A program made the position numbers and the translations under genes. Below the pieces are notes generated by a model. That model was not told where the DNA came from. It worked only from the letters and a program-made list of their open reading frames with translations, and ran no database searches. Shown here one piece after another: positions 52,914 to 60,927 of a DNA stretch of 64,000 bases (position 1 is its first letter; each line of letters opens with the position of its first letter). The stretch spans positions 682,001-746,000 of the forward strand of contig NZ_JAKKCJ010000001.1 in assembly GCF_021726515.1 (NCBI RefSeq), given 5' to 3'. Source of the DNA: Vibrio sp. CK2-1. Lineage in GTDB: Bacteria > Pseudomonadota > Gammaproteobacteria > Enterobacterales > Vibrionaceae.

Positions 52914-55022
52914 ATGTTGACGACATTTTGGAGTGCGTGGGTCATTGTTTTAACCGTCATCTTCATGGCGATCATGATTTATGTTATTTGGCATTATTGG
53001 CGAAAGAACCATGAAGCCGATGCCAATAGAGAACTACATGTGTATGACGGTATTGCCGAAAATGATGCCAAATTGCCGAAGGTGCTGCTGTATTCTTATT
53101 TAATCGCCTTTATTGCCAGTGGGGTTTTCTTTGTGTTGTACCCGGGTATGGGGAACTGGCAAGGATTAATGAATTGGCACTCGGATGATGAATTGCAACA
53201 ACAAGATACCCAAATTATTGACCGAAAATTAGCGGATTTAAGCGCTGACAATATGACTCTCACTCAGTTGGCTGAACAAGATGAAATTGTGGATTATGGT
53301 CAGCGGTTATTTTTGAATCATTGTGCGGCGTGTCATGGTGATGAAGGACAAGGGCAAAAACATTTTCCTAACTTAATTGATAATGAATGGATTTATGACT
53401 CGACAGATGCCGGTATTATTCATTCTATTGCTCAAGGCCGACATGGTGTCATGGTCGGGTGGAAAGATGTATTAACGGAGCAGCAGATACAAGATGTGGC
53501 CGCTTATGTGGCGAACTTTGAATCTGAACGTTCTATTGCGGTTGCTGAAGTAGTACTGGAGCAAGGCAAAGAAGTCTACGCTTATAATTGCTCTGTATGT
53601 CATGGTGATAATGGACAAGGTAACAAACAAATTGGTGCTTATAATCTAGCGGATAATATCTGGGTTCATGGTGGCTCCATGGATGGTATTGAAGAAACGA
53701 TTCGTGAAGGTTTAAGTTCTGAAATGCCAAGTTTTTCATCGCAACTTTCTGACGCTCAAATTACTGCGGTGGCGGCTTTTGTAAAATATAAAGGTATTGA
53801 GCAAGAGATGAAACTTGCACAGCTTGACTCTGACCTCATTGAGCGTGGTGAATACTTGGCTTACGCGGGGGATTGTGTTGCTTGTCATACCGCAGAAAAT
53901 GGTGAACTTTTTGGCGGTGGACTACCATTTCCGACGCCTTTTGGTACCGTCTATTCAACCAATATTTCTTCTCACTTAGAAAGAGGTATTGGGCGTTACT
54001 CTTATCAAGATTTTGATGACGCAGTACGTAAAGGCGTAGCAAAACATGGCAACCTTTATCCCGCTATGCCGTATACTTCATATCAATATATCACTGAGGA
54101 GGATATGCGTGCGCTATGGGAATATATTCAATCACTCACGCCTGTGAATTCTCCTAACAAAGCGAATACGATGATGTTTCCAAGTAATATTCGTTTGGGA
54201 ATGTGGGCATGGAATACGGTCTTTTTTGATGAATCACCGCTGACTTATTCTCAAGATAAAACGGATGAATGGAAACGTGGTAAATACTTAACATTAAGTT
54301 TTGGGCACTGTGCTGAATGTCATACGCCTCGTAATATTGCTCAGGCGTTAGAATCCGATAAACCTTTCCAAGGCAATATTATTGATCATTGGAATGCGCC
54401 TGATATTACCGCCAATGAATTGCATGAACATGGTTGGACAAAAGAAGACTTAGCCGACTTTTTACAAACAGGACGTTCATCAAAAGGCACTGCTTTTGCC
54501 GGTATGGCGGATGTGGTGAAAAATAGTACCCGACACATGACTCGTGATGACTTACTGGCTATCGGTGAGTACTTATTGGTCGGTGATGAGAATAATACAC
54601 TTGATCCAAATGTTCAGCCTTTGAAACCGACAGGCTTTACTCAAGCGGATAAACAGACCAAAGAGTACCAAATCTTCGTTCAAACTTGTGGAGCATGTCA
54701 TGGCGCTGACGGTAAAGGCCGAACGAGTATTGCACCAGCATTATTAGGTAATGGCATTATTTCTCACTCTGAACCGTATAACACAATTGCGGTTGTGTTG
54801 AGAGGGCTATCGCCTGATTACTTAGAGCCAAATAAAGACTACATGCCAATGACGAGCTTTAATAATATTGCGGGTGATGGCGAAATGGCGAATATGATTA
54901 GCTTTATTCGCGATAAATTGGGTGCTCGACAAGAGCCTGTTACGAGAGAGATGGTGAAAGATATACGTGTTGATCTTGAGCGTAGTGGGGTAACGGGCGG
55001 CTTCCATGATGTAAAACAGTGA
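52914..55022 (+). CDS. ccoP: CcoP-type pentaheme fusion cytochrome
   Basis: The 702-residue protein begins like CcoP, with a first membrane helix, a short loop and a second helix, then two heme domains with CAACH (residue 137) and CSVCH (residue 226). It then continues with three more heme domains: CVACH (residue 321), CAECH (466) and CGACH (592). This C-terminal part, with AGDCVACHTAENGE and FGHCAECHTPRN, resembles the triheme cytochrome subunit of membrane alcohol and sugar dehydrogenases. Normal CcoP has about 300 residues and two hemes, so this is a fusion. There is no ccoQ between ccoO and this gene. A strong terminator follows. Confidence 0.9.
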   Translation: MLTTFWSAWVIVLTVIFMAIMIYVIWHYWRKNHEADANRELHVYDGIAENDAKLPKVLLYSYLIAFIASGVFFVLYPGMGNWQGLMNWHSDDELQQQDTQIIDRKLADLSADNMTLTQLAEQDEIVDYGQRLFLNHCAACHGDEGQGQKHFPNLIDNEWIYDSTDAGIIHSIAQGRHGVMVGWKDVLTEQQIQDVAAYVANFESERSIAVAEVVLEQGKEVYAYNCSVCHGDNGQGNKQIGAYNLADNIWVHGGSMDGIEETIREGLSSEMPSFSSQLSDAQITAVAAFVKYKGIEQEMKLAQLDSDLIERGEYLAYAGDCVACHTAENGELFGGGLPFPTPFGTVYSTNISSHLERGIGRYSYQDFDDAVRKGVAKHGNLYPAMPYTSYQYITEEDMRALWEYIQSLTPVNSPNKANTMMFPSNIRLGMWAWNTVFFDESPLTYSQDKTDEWKRGKYLTLSFGHCAECHTPRNIAQALESDKPFQGNIIDHWNAPDITANELHEHGWTKEDLADFLQTGRSSKGTAFAGMADVVKNSTRHMTRDDLLAIGEYLLVGDENNTLDPNVQPLKPTGFTQADKQTKEYQIFVQTCGACHGADGKGRTSIAPALLGNGIISHSEPYNTIAVVLRGLSPDYLEPNKDYMPMTSFNNIAGDGEMANMISFIRDKLGARQEPVTREMVKDIRVDLERSGVTGGFHDVKQ

Positions 55023-55071
55023 TATTTCGGTAGTCACAGATCCTAGTCAGTTTCTTGGATCTAGATTAATA

Positions 55072-55118
55072 AAAAACCTCAATCATGGGCCACTTCCGTG
55101 TACATGATTGAGGTTTTT
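55072..55118 (+). terminator. Terminator of the cbb3 operon
   Basis: A 15-bp stem from AAAACCTCAATCATG and its complement with a 15-base loop ends in TTTTTGTTTTT. Confidence 0.93.
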
Positions 55119-55130
55119 GTTTTTCCTATC

Positions 55131-55170
55131 TTCTCAAGTTCTCAAGTTCTCAAGTTCTCAAGTTCTCAAG
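55131..55170. repeat. Five tandem copies of an 8-bp repeat TTCTCAAG
   Basis: Five perfect head-to-tail copies lie between the cbb3 terminator and the small lipoprotein gene. They are non-coding and probably variable in copy number. Confidence 0.97.
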
Positions 55171-55183
55171 GCTAATAGGGACT

Positions 55184-55336
55184 TTATTTTAAGTTGCCAC
55201 CCACACCAATGCTTGGGTTGACATAAACAGGGCCAATTTTAAACGGAGCGCCAATGTCTAGGCTTGCGTAAGGCGTACAAGAGGCGATCAGCAAGACTGC
55301 AGCTGTCGCAAGAATAATACGTTTGATATTTTTCAT
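55184..55336 (-). CDS. 50-residue lipoprotein
   Basis: The minus-strand frame encodes 50 residues with a lipoprotein signal: MKNIKRIILATAAVLLIASC, lipidated Cys20, then a 30-residue mature peptide with Pro, Gly and Tyr/Val residues ending GVGGNLK. The start codon overlaps the upstream stop codon by one base (TAATG) and has GGAGATG as ribosome site within the upstream gene, so translation is coupled. No family is recognised; it may be an envelope accessory peptide. Confidence 0.78.
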   Translation of the reverse strand: MKNIKRIILATAAVLLIASCTPYASLDIGAPFKIGPVYVNPSIGVGGNLK

Positions 55337-56187
55337 TATTTCATCTCCTGTATAACAAAGCCTGCACCCGCTGGATCTCGGATGATGGCAACCGTACCGT
55401 TACGTACTTCTTTGGTTGGAGCCATTAAGACATAACCACCATTGCTTTCCACTTTCTCAACAGTGGCATTGATGTCGGATACTTTGATGTAATTAACCCA
55501 AGTCGTCGCGACATCGGCATTAGGTTTTTTCACAAACCCAAATGCCGGCTGTTCATTAATCGCTAAATATGGATAGCTATGGCCTAGCAAGGTTTTGTTA
55601 CTGGCTTTAAAGTCGCCCAGTTTTTGATAGAAACTTTGGCTTTGGGCAATGTTATCGGTCCAGATCTCTTGCCAAATCCAATTGCCATCTTGTTTAGGTA
55701 AAGCGGCAGGATCGCCCGTAAAGGTATTTAAAATCGAGAATACTGCGCCTTGCGGGTCTTGAATAACGGCAAGTTCACCGCGTCCTTTTAATGTGGTTTT
55801 CTTAATTAAGGTCTTACCGCCAGCCTGTTCTGATTGGCTTAATGTGTTATCGACATTATTCGTTGAGATCACCGGTAGCCAGTAATTGGTGCTGCTGTTA
55901 CTTGGCATTTTGGCCATGCCTGCAATGTTCTGGCCTTGGTAGGTGATTAAGCTGTAGTCATCATTCACGCTTTCAAAATTCCAGCCAAATACATTGTGGT
56001 AGAAAGGTTGAACTTTGTCTGGAGCCGTAGTGGCAAGATCACGCCAAATGATGGTGCCTTCCGCTTTATTGTTGCTATTCGCTAACGCGGGTAGTGTAAG
56101 AGAAGGGGATTGACTACATGCGGTAACCAATAAAGCCAGTGAGCACGTCATTGGTACGGTTAACCATTTCATTGAAAAGGGTTTCAT
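55336..56187 (-). CDS. VOC family (glyoxalase-like) lipoprotein
   Basis: The 283-residue protein has two vicinal-oxygen-chelate domains (about residues 45-155 and 165-283). Signature pieces are IIWRDLATTAPDKVQPFYHNVFGWNF (in parts), VIQDPQGAVFSI and VAIIRDPAGAGFVIQE. It has a lipoprotein signal with lipobox LVTAC (Cys24), which is unusual for this normally cytosolic fold. Substrate is unknown. It precedes and overlaps the 50-residue lipoprotein gene. Upstream, MKPFSMKWL could also start at the second methionine. Confidence 0.85.
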   Translation of the reverse strand: MKPFSMKWLTVPMTCSLALLVTACSQSPSLTLPALANSNNKAEGTIIWRDLATTAPDKVQPFYHNVFGWNFESVNDDYSLITYQGQNIAGMAKMPSNSSTNYWLPVISTNNVDNTLSQSEQAGGKTLIKKTTLKGRGELAVIQDPQGAVFSILNTFTGDPAALPKQDGNWIWQEIWTDNIAQSQSFYQKLGDFKASNKTLLGHSYPYLAINEQPAFGFVKKPNADVATTWVNYIKVSDINATVEKVESNGGYVLMAPTKEVRNGTVAIIRDPAGAGFVIQEMK

Positions 56188-56342
56188 TACTTTATCCTTT
56201 AGTTTTCATTTACCTATTAAGATAGCATTGAAGAATATAAATGATCATATTTTATTTAATGCTCAATTGCTCTGCGTTGTTGCGTAAAACAGCGTATACT
56301 CGCCGCCAAGCACGTTGCTTCAATATTTTAAATGGTACACCC

Positions 56343-56675
56343 ATGTCCAAATTATTCTTTAAAGGCCGTATTGATACGCGCCAAAATCACGTTATGTCTG
56401 GCTACAACGTCAACCGTGAAGTCAAAGCGGGAAGCGCAGAGTCTCCTTTGTCGCTAAGCGTTCAAACCGAAGCACGTCATGCTGAAGTATTAGCAATCTT
56501 AAACCAGAATGAACTGGTAGCAGAGATTAAGGTCGATGCATCTCAAGATGAAAATATTATTGAGTTAGAAACAATTTTGAATAAGCCGAAAACCACGACG
56601 TTTGAAAAAACGCCCAATCGTAATGATCCTTGTTCATGCGGTAGTGGTAAAAAGTACAAGAAATGCTGCGGCTAA
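56343..56675 (+). CDS. SEC-C motif protein of the PBPRA1643 type
   Basis: The 110-residue protein ends in a SEC-C zinc-binding motif ([17 protein letters not shown], ligands three cysteines plus a fourth cysteine pair member). It begins [22 protein letters not shown], typical of the PBPRA1643 family found in Photobacterium and Vibrio. A binding role in protein export or folding is possible by analogy with SecA's motif, but the function is unknown. The ATG at 56343 is chosen over the open extension to 56241 because it is the family start. Confidence 0.88.
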   Translation: MSKLFFKGRIDTRQNHVMSGYNVNREVKAGSAESPLSLSVQTEARHAEVLAILNQNELVAEIKVDASQDENIIELETILNKPKTTTFEKTPNRNDPCSCGSGKKYKKCCG

Positions 56676-56678
56676 ATC

Positions 56679-56701
56679 TATACCCAGGTCACTTGGGTAT
56701 A
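56679..56701. repeat. Dispersed palindrome, copy 4
   Basis: The best-preserved copy: ACCCAGGTCACTTGGGT flanked by TAT and ATA, directly after the SEC-C gene stop codon. Confidence 0.8.
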
Positions 56702-56713
56702 TAAGCAACAGAT

Positions 56714-56757
56714 AAAAAAGGCCTAAACAGATGTTCTCTGCTTAGGCCTAATTTTTT
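56714..56757. terminator. Terminator of purC and of the SEC-C gene
   Basis: The stem AGGCCTAA/TTAGGCCT with an internal CAG/CTG pair has an A-run before and a T-run after, so it works on both strands. Confidence 0.9.
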
Positions 56758-56770
56758 ATAACTTAATTAT

Positions 56771-57874
56771 TTAAACAATCAAGTCGTAATCACTCTTTAG
56801 GATATCAATGATTTCTTGTTTCGGATTGTCACTTAATTCGATTTTCTTACCAGTAATTTTTTCCGCAATGCCTAGATACGTTTGAGAGATCTTCATGATT
56901 TCTTCTTGTGGTAGGGCATTATTTTCGGCAAGCGCAAAACGCTCATCCATGCGGTTTTTGTTTAATAGAATGTCGGGGTCCGGGAAGTAGCTTAATAAGA
57001 ATTGGCGGAAACCTTCTTTTGAGTTTTCAACAATACGACCCGCTTGGTATTCATTTTTATCCCAAATACGTGATGAATCAGGTGTACCTACTTCATCCAT
57101 ATAAATCAGTTTTTCATTTCCTGCAGCATCATTAACGTAGCCAAATTCAAATTTAGTATCGACAAAAATTTGATCAACTTTATCTAATGCATCACTGATC
57201 ACTTTAAAGCCTTCTTTGAGCAGCTTTTCATAGTGAGCGATATCTTCTTGTTTTGAAAAGTTAAATGCCGCGAAATTTTCTTCGATATCTTGACGAGAGA
57301 TATTGACATCATCTGCTTCTGGTACGTTTGGAATACCTTTCAAAATCCCTTTGGTTGATGGCGTCATCAGTAATTCAGGGAGAACTTTATCTTTCTCTAA
57401 ACCTTCTGGTAGTGCGATACCGCAGAAGTCACGTTCGCCTTTTTCATAAGCACGCCACATTGAACCAGTGATGTATTGACGGCAAATAGCTTCAATCATG
57501 ACAGGCTTGGCTTTTTGAACGATCCAAATAAATGGGTGGGGAATGTCTAGGATGTGGCTATCTGCGAGGTGGTTATCTTTAAACAGTTGGAACCAATGGT
57601 TGGAAATAGCATTCAGTGCAGCGCCTTTGCCTGGAACACCTTTTAAACCACCTTCGCCATGCCAAATGCAGTCGAATGCAGAGATGCGGTCACTGATTAC
57701 CATAATGGCTAAAGGAGCGTCTTCGGCTACATCGTAACCTTTTTCTTTAATTAGGCGACGGCTGTCAGCTTCGGTTAACCAATATACTGAACGAACTTTA
57801 CCACTGTGTACGGGTTTATCGGTACGGATGGGAAGGTCATCATTCACGGCAAGAACTTGATTAGCAATGCTCAT
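56771..57874 (-). CDS. purC: SAICAR synthase
   Basis: PurC ligates aspartate to CAIR in purine synthesis. The 367-residue product is of the longer type found in vibrios. It has [73 protein letters not shown] and [14 protein letters not shown] (nucleotide and substrate sites). The ATG at 57874 has AGGAAAA upstream; a second ATG at 57880 and an open extension to 57934 are less likely. A perfect PurR box lies 145 bp upstream. Confidence 0.95.
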   Translation of the reverse strand: MSIANQVLAVNDDLPIRTDKPVHSGKVRSVYWLTEADSRRLIKEKGYDVAEDAPLAIMVISDRISAFDCIWHGEGGLKGVPGKGAALNAISNHWFQLFKDNHLADSHILDIPHPFIWIVQKAKPVMIEAICRQYITGSMWRAYEKGERDFCGIALPEGLEKDKVLPELLMTPSTKGILKGIPNVPEADDVNISRQDIEENFAAFNFSKQEDIAHYEKLLKEGFKVISDALDKVDQIFVDTKFEFGYVNDAAGNEKLIYMDEVGTPDSSRIWDKNEYQAGRIVENSKEGFRQFLLSYFPDPDILLNKNRMDERFALAENNALPQEEIMKISQTYLGIAEKITGKKIELSDNPKQEIIDILKSDYDLIV

Positions 57875-57904
57875 TTCCATTTTCCTACTAAGCTTAAAAA
57901 CTGG

Positions 57905-57949
57905 GTATGTTAAGAACAGGTATCTTAAGAACAAATATCTTAAGAACTA
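57905..57949. repeat. Three tandem 15-bp repeats in the purC leader
   Basis: GTATGTTAAGAACAG, GTATCTTAAGAACAA and ATATCTTAAGAACTA stand head to tail 30 bp upstream of the purC start. They would be part of the purC leader mRNA. Confidence 0.75.
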
Positions 57950-58018
57950 AGTATGAATGCCTCTCACACCTGAAAGCCGCATAGTAACAGAACTCACCTA
58001 ATTCCATCCAGAGAAAAA

Positions 58019-58030
58019 GCAAACGTTTGC
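58019..58030. promoter_or_regulatory. PurR operator of purC
   Basis: GCAAACGTTTGC is a perfect palindrome equal to the core of the E. coli PurR box. It lies upstream of purC, an established PurR target, which implies repression when hypoxanthine or guanine is plentiful. Confidence 0.9.
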
Positions 58031-58086
58031 ATCAAAATGTTTTTACGTAAATGAAAGCTTATTGTGTCATCAAAATTTTCTAGCTC

Positions 58087-58108
58087 TATCCCGAATCACT
58101 TGGGGATA
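58087..58108. repeat. Dispersed palindrome, copy 5
   Basis: TATCCCGAATCACTTGGGGATA is a 22-bp imperfect palindrome of the family listed at 3614, next to the stop codon of the SulA-like gene. Confidence 0.7.
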
Positions 58109-58110
58109 AA

Positions 58111-58518
58111 TTAATGTAGATGACGAGTTAGCGTTTGTTGAATCGAACTATCCATGAAGAAGATCTCACAGCCACTTTGACGAGCTTGGCTTTTTAGAGC
58201 TTCTTTATCTTGAATTGAAAAATTGTCACTCGCCACAATCGCACTGGCATTTTTTGCGTTAAGTGCTTTAAGAATGATGTCCTTTTCTGTCATCGAATTG
58301 GACTCTTTAATTTTGATCACTTTATGGGTTTCAATCCCAAAGCTTTGTAGTTCTTGATTAGTCGGTAGGGTGGCACCTGCGGTAAACAGTAACCAGTTTG
58401 GTTTTTTAGAAAGCATTGATAGACGAGAAAACAGCGAACTATTTTCTGAAAAAATATCGTCGTTATGTGCAAAAGATGTGAACGCTTGATGAGGTAAAAC
58501 GGCATTGTGATCCAACAT
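58111..58518 (-). CDS. sulA: SulA-like SOS cell-division inhibitor
   Basis: SulA blocks FtsZ ring assembly after DNA damage. The 135-residue product is shorter than E. coli SulA (169) but shows the same layout: NWLLFTAGATLPTNQELQSFGI matches the WLLWLTP...GLP strand-helix block, followed by KVIKIKESNS and DIILKALNAKNASAIVASD. A consensus LexA box lies 22 bp before the start codon, which strongly supports an SOS role. Family assignment rests on distant similarity and context. Confidence 0.72.
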   Translation of the reverse strand: MLDHNAVLPHQAFTSFAHNDDIFSENSSLFSRLSMLSKKPNWLLFTAGATLPTNQELQSFGIETHKVIKIKESNSMTEKDIILKALNAKNASAIVASDNFSIQDKEALKSQARQSGCEIFFMDSSIQQTLTRHLH

Positions 58519-58539
58519 AATTAACTGTCCATATATCCA

Positions 58540-58559
58540 TACTGTGTTTTTATACAGTA
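58540..58559. promoter_or_regulatory. LexA (SOS) box
   Basis: TACTGTGTTTTTATACAGTA has the CTGT-N8-ACAG consensus with matching TA flanks. It lies just upstream of the SulA-like gene on the minus strand. Confidence 0.93.
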
Positions 58560-58610
58560 GTTTTTTATTGATGAAAGATCAAGCGATTTATTGAGTGAAT
58601 ACTTAGTAAG

Positions 58611-58626
58611 TGTGATTTGTGTCACT
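58611..58626. promoter_or_regulatory. Probable CRP site between sulA-like gene and aqpZ
   Basis: TGTGATTTGTGTCACT matches TGTGA-N6-TCACA except for the last base. A possible promoter, TTGTGG at 58633 and TAAAAT at 58655 (16 bp apart), follows in the aqpZ direction. The spacing is not the standard class I or II distance. Confidence 0.5.
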
Positions 58627-58843
58627 TTTTATTTGTGGATTTAAAAAACTGGTGTAAAATTAATGAGTTCATAACTTATTAAAAAAAAAGAAATTTAATG
58701 AGTTTGACGATAGGATTTTTCTGATGGTGTGGTCGATCTTTTTATTTACGACTAATTTCTAGTAGTGAATAAAAAAATCTTTCATCTTAGATAGACCAAT
58801 GGCTTTACACGTTGTGAGGCTATAAATTCATAGGAATAAAAAA

Positions 58844-59542
58844 ATGAATAAATATTTAGCAGAATGTTTTGGTACGTTTTGGCTAGTACTTGGTGGTTGT
58901 GGTAGTGCGGTATTAGCAGCAGCTTTTCCTGATCTAGGCATCGGCTTTGTGGGTGTTTCACTTGCCTTTGGTTTGACTGTTTTAACTATGGCTTTTGCAA
59001 TTGGTCATATTTCTGGCTGTCACCTAAACCCAGCGGTATCTATTGGTCTATGGGCTGGTGGTCGTTTCCCTGCAAACCAACTTTTACCTTACATCATTGC
59101 TCAAGTAGCGGGTGGTATCATTGCTGGTGGTGTGCTTTACGTGATTGCATCAGGCCAAGCTGGTTTTGATGTTGCGGCAGGTTTTGCATCAAACGGCTAC
59201 GGTGAGCATTCACCTGGTGGTTTCTCTATGACTTCTGCGCTTGTGACTGAAGTTGTAATGACAATGATGTTCTTGATTGTGATTCTTGGCGCAACTGATA
59301 AACGTGCTCCTGCAGGTTTTGCTCCAATCGCGATTGGTCTATGTCTAACACTGATTCACTTGATCTCTATCCCAGTAACAAACACTTCTGTAAACCCTGC
59401 ACGTAGTACGGCAGTTGCGGTTTACGTTGGTGATTGGGCGACTTCTCAACTTTGGTTGTTCTGGGTTGCGCCAATTGCTGGTGCGATTCTAGGTGCTATT
59501 GCATACCGTTTCATCGGTTGTGAAAAAGCAGAAAACGCATAA
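58844..59542 (+). CDS. aqpZ: Aquaporin Z
   Basis: AqpZ is a tetrameric inner-membrane water channel. The 232-residue protein has six helices and both pore motifs, HLNPAVSIG and [10 protein letters not shown], with GCHLNPA showing the water-selective arginine later in NPARS. Length equals E. coli AqpZ. AGGAATAAAAAA precedes the ATG. The codon use is biased toward common codons, consistent with high expression. A strong terminator follows. Confidence 0.97.
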   Translation: MNKYLAECFGTFWLVLGGCGSAVLAAAFPDLGIGFVGVSLAFGLTVLTMAFAIGHISGCHLNPAVSIGLWAGGRFPANQLLPYIIAQVAGGIIAGGVLYVIASGQAGFDVAAGFASNGYGEHSPGGFSMTSALVTEVVMTMMFLIVILGATDKRAPAGFAPIAIGLCLTLIHLISIPVTNTSVNPARSTAVAVYVGDWATSQLWLFWVAPIAGAILGAIAYRFIGCEKAENA

Positions 59543-59595
59543 TCAATGTTGAAAGGGGTGTCTTAATAAAAGGCACCGCTTAAACAGATGGATCT

Positions 59596-59627
59596 AAAAA
59601 GGCGCTTATGATGAGCGCCTTTTTTTT
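59596..59627 (+). terminator. Terminator of aqpZ
   Basis: The stem AAAAAGGCGCT/AGCGCC with loop TATGATG is followed by eight T. Confidence 0.93.
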
Positions 59628-59649
59628 GCCTGCAATTTATATCTGTCTG

Positions 59650-59835
59650 TTATTTCAATTTGGCTTGTTTTTCTCTTAAAGCCTGTTCAGCGAGATTGAA
59701 CTGTCGAACATCAATTCGAGCATAATCGTGACATTCAGGACAAGCGTTATGACTCATTCCATCGATATATTCTAATTTAGTTAATTGACCTACGAATTGT
59801 TTGCACCAGTCGCAAGTACCATGAGCACTTTCCAT
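59650..59835 (-). CDS. Small zinc-ribbon-like protein
   Basis: The 61-residue product carries CDWC (residues 8-11) and CPEC (residues 32-35), a two-knuckle zinc-ribbon arrangement, followed by a charged helix (RQFNLAEQALREKQAKLK). It has no signal peptide. Function is unknown. GGGAAAATATAAA precedes the ATG. Confidence 0.68.
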   Translation of the reverse strand: MESAHGTCDWCKQFVGQLTKLEYIDGMSHNACPECHDYARIDVRQFNLAEQALREKQAKLK

Positions 59836-60023
59836 TTTATATTTTCCCGTAACAACTTAGAATTATTGAACGCCAAGAAGTGTAGCGAAGTAAAGTGACA
59901 CTTTCGAATGTTATTGGTGAGTTAAATGTGTATTTGATCACAATACTCAACAATAAAAATCAGGGAATCGATTGCCTGAATTAAAGGAAGTATTCAGGCA
60001 AGAAAATAGCTGGGGTATTGGGA

Positions 60024-60728
60024 CTATTTGGTTAAGCGTTTTTTCTCTGCTGCACCATTAATAGGGCGGTTCACCGAGACACGGCGACCTTTTTTCAGGC
60101 CAACTTCATAATCTGCCGTGAAGTTTTTCATGGCATCGCGTAACTGCTGTTTGAAGGTTTCACGATCGACGTTTTGAAATTCTTTATCAATGTAGTCGTT
60201 AATCTTGTTCGCCGAGTCATCGTCTGGGGCAATTAAAGGCAGTTTTTCAAGAGCGCCTTCGATCCAGCCAGATAAGAAGGAGTTAACACGGCGTGTCACT
60301 TCAGCACTGGTTGTGCCGGTACCTGAGAAACTATTACGGAATTGGCCAGTTTGTTCATTCATTTCACGATAAATGATATCAAATGCGAAAGCGGCGAAAA
60401 TAGCACGATCAGCTTCACCAATAAACTCAACACGCTTTAAGCCTTTGTGATTGAGTAATACTGCTTCAACACCGAAACGAGTGTTGATACCACGGATCAC
60501 TCGTAAAATGTTGGAGCTAATGCTGGCTGGCAGTAGGTGGCTAGATTGAGTCTTACCCAATTTAATGAAATCAATATCGTCCTTATCCAAGCCATACTTA
60601 AGCATCAGCCTATGCGCCATCTTGATCGCTTGGGCTGCTTCATTAACATTGGCTGAACTACCTAGCTCAAGGCATTTGGCAATTTTTTTAAGGGCTTTTT
60701 GTTTATCCATTACCTTTGGTGTACTCAT
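60024..60728 (-). CDS. DUF2786 domain protein
   Basis: The 234-residue protein begins with a DUF2786 domain: KQKALKKIAKCLELGSSANVNEAAQAIKMAHRLMLKYGLD (in parts; the pattern K-I-x-K-C-L-x-L followed by E-A-x-x-A is diagnostic). A second helical domain with RRVNSFLSGWIEGALEKL follows, and a basic tail (KKGRRVSVNRPINGAAEKKR). Function is unknown; the basic tail suggests nucleic-acid binding. Single gene. Confidence 0.85.
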   Translation of the reverse strand: MSTPKVMDKQKALKKIAKCLELGSSANVNEAAQAIKMAHRLMLKYGLDKDDIDFIKLGKTQSSHLLPASISSNILRVIRGINTRFGVEAVLLNHKGLKRVEFIGEADRAIFAAFAFDIIYREMNEQTGQFRNSFSGTGTTSAEVTRRVNSFLSGWIEGALEKLPLIAPDDDSANKINDYIDKEFQNVDRETFKQQLRDAMKNFTADYEVGLKKGRRVSVNRPINGAAEKKRLTK

Positions 60729-60927
60729 TGATAGGCTGATTGTCTGGGTAAAATAATGAGCCGCGTATTCTACCGTTTTTTGGGCTTGTAAGAAAGGACA
60801 ACAATTTAGCTGGGATCACAAAACATTTTCTACTCCTCACTGTGATTGAAATAAGGTAAAGTGAAGTGATTCAAAAAATAAAACATTTCTAGCTGAAGGG
60901 ATCAGCGATGTAGGGGCATGATGCGCA

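Noticed and set aside
43949..55022. A denitrification island with a nitric-oxide reductase
   Set aside because: The ccoN-type gene has cbb3-oxidase ligands and the active-site tyrosine, and is accompanied by ccoO; no norB, norV or nir genes are present.
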